The notes under the pieces: model-generated | Seen by the model: only the letters and a program-made list of their open reading frames with translations | Told to the model about the DNA's origin: nothing | Databases searched by the model: none | Made by a program: the position numbers and the translations under genes | Source of the DNA: Dictyobacter aurantiacus | GTDB taxonomy: Bacteria > Chloroflexota > Ktedonobacteria > Ktedonobacterales > Ktedonobacteraceae | Assembly: GCF_003967515.1 (NCBI RefSeq) | Contig: NZ_BIFQ01000001.1 | Location: forward strand, 62,001-126,000 | Direction: 5' to 3' | Length of the DNA: 64,000 bases | In this document: positions 63,804-64,000 of the stretch, piece after piece | How the letters are laid out: each line of letters starts with the position of its first letter | Position numbering within the stretch: the stretch's first letter is position 1

Positions 63804-64000
63804 AATACGCACCTTTCTTCAGGTATCTATACATAACTCATCTATGCAAAGGCACATGAATACTTCACAGGTAGATAAAAATTTGAATATCCCACTTTTG
63901 GGCACAAGATTACCCCGGGACATGATAAAGTCGTGATGAGACAAGCATGCCACAACACGGAATATGCTCCTGGGATGCAGGACCCGATAAAAAAAAGATT

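Noticed and set aside
1..64000. CRISPR arrays, tRNA or rRNA genes, intact insertion sequences
   Set aside because: No regularly spaced repeats, cloverleaf sequences, rRNA-like segments or transposase frames were noticed by eye.

Overview
The window looks like a chromosomal segment from a soil-type, multicellular Chloroflexota bacterium of class Ktedonobacteria. This is inferred from gene content, not from a marker gene. The clues are two large Ser/Thr kinases with C-terminal WD40 repeats, a double-domain KaiC-like ATPase with a response regulator, DUF6766 and DUF3147 small membrane proteins, many glycosyltransferases, NRPS genes, and no outer-membrane genes. Base composition is near 50% GC, and is visibly higher over the serine-hydrolase pair at 36-40 kb. 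I see no tRNA, rRNA, CRISPR array or intact insertion sequence.

Layout. 1-12 kb is a mixed metabolic region: a truncated peroxiredoxin, a GT87-type membrane glycosyltransferase, dienelactone hydrolase, 2-isopropylmalate synthase (leuA), the KaiC-like/response-regulator pair, a luciferase-like oxidoreductase, a cytidylate-kinase-like protein, a nucleoside hydrolase and a membrane-anchored protein. 12-25.5 kb is a glycan locus: GT2 and a NodU/CmcH carbamoyltransferase run leftward. Rightward from a 540-bp divergent region run gmhA, gmhB and hldE (ADP-heptose synthesis), three tandem GT9 heptosyltransferase-like enzymes, two GT4 enzymes, an SDR and a second SIS-domain isomerase. 25.5-33 kb holds small membrane proteins, the two kinase-WD40 genes in tandem and a TenA/PqqC-like protein.

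33.1-40.55 kb is an accessory block bounded by two decayed pieces of an RNA ligase gene (rtcB) whose broken ends meet at the same codons. Inside it are a small eight-cysteine secreted protein, a broken CPBP protease gene, a secreted orphan and two paralogous membrane-anchored serine hydrolases. 40.7-45 kb has a CoxG-like protein and two paralogous GH-clan-A-like lipoproteins.

45.5-61.1 kb is a 15.6-kb run of rightward genes. It holds a stand-alone adenylation-carrier protein (signature read as Leu), a cytochrome P450, a C-A-T-TE NRPS with a cysteine-type thioesterase, two GT2 enzymes, a Wzx-like flippase, a large polytopic membrane protein, a membrane protein with a repetitive tail, and a GT4 enzyme. 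It ends at an exceptionally long perfect inverted repeat. The arrangement suggests a short peptide product made next to, and perhaps together with, an exported polysaccharide. The flippase and the repetitive-tail protein share repeated PT-x-x-(I/L/M) motifs that resemble phosphothreonine docking sites.

61.2-63.8 kb is an RNA-repair pair: intact RtcB and, upstream of it, a DRB0094-type ATP-dependent RNA ligase.
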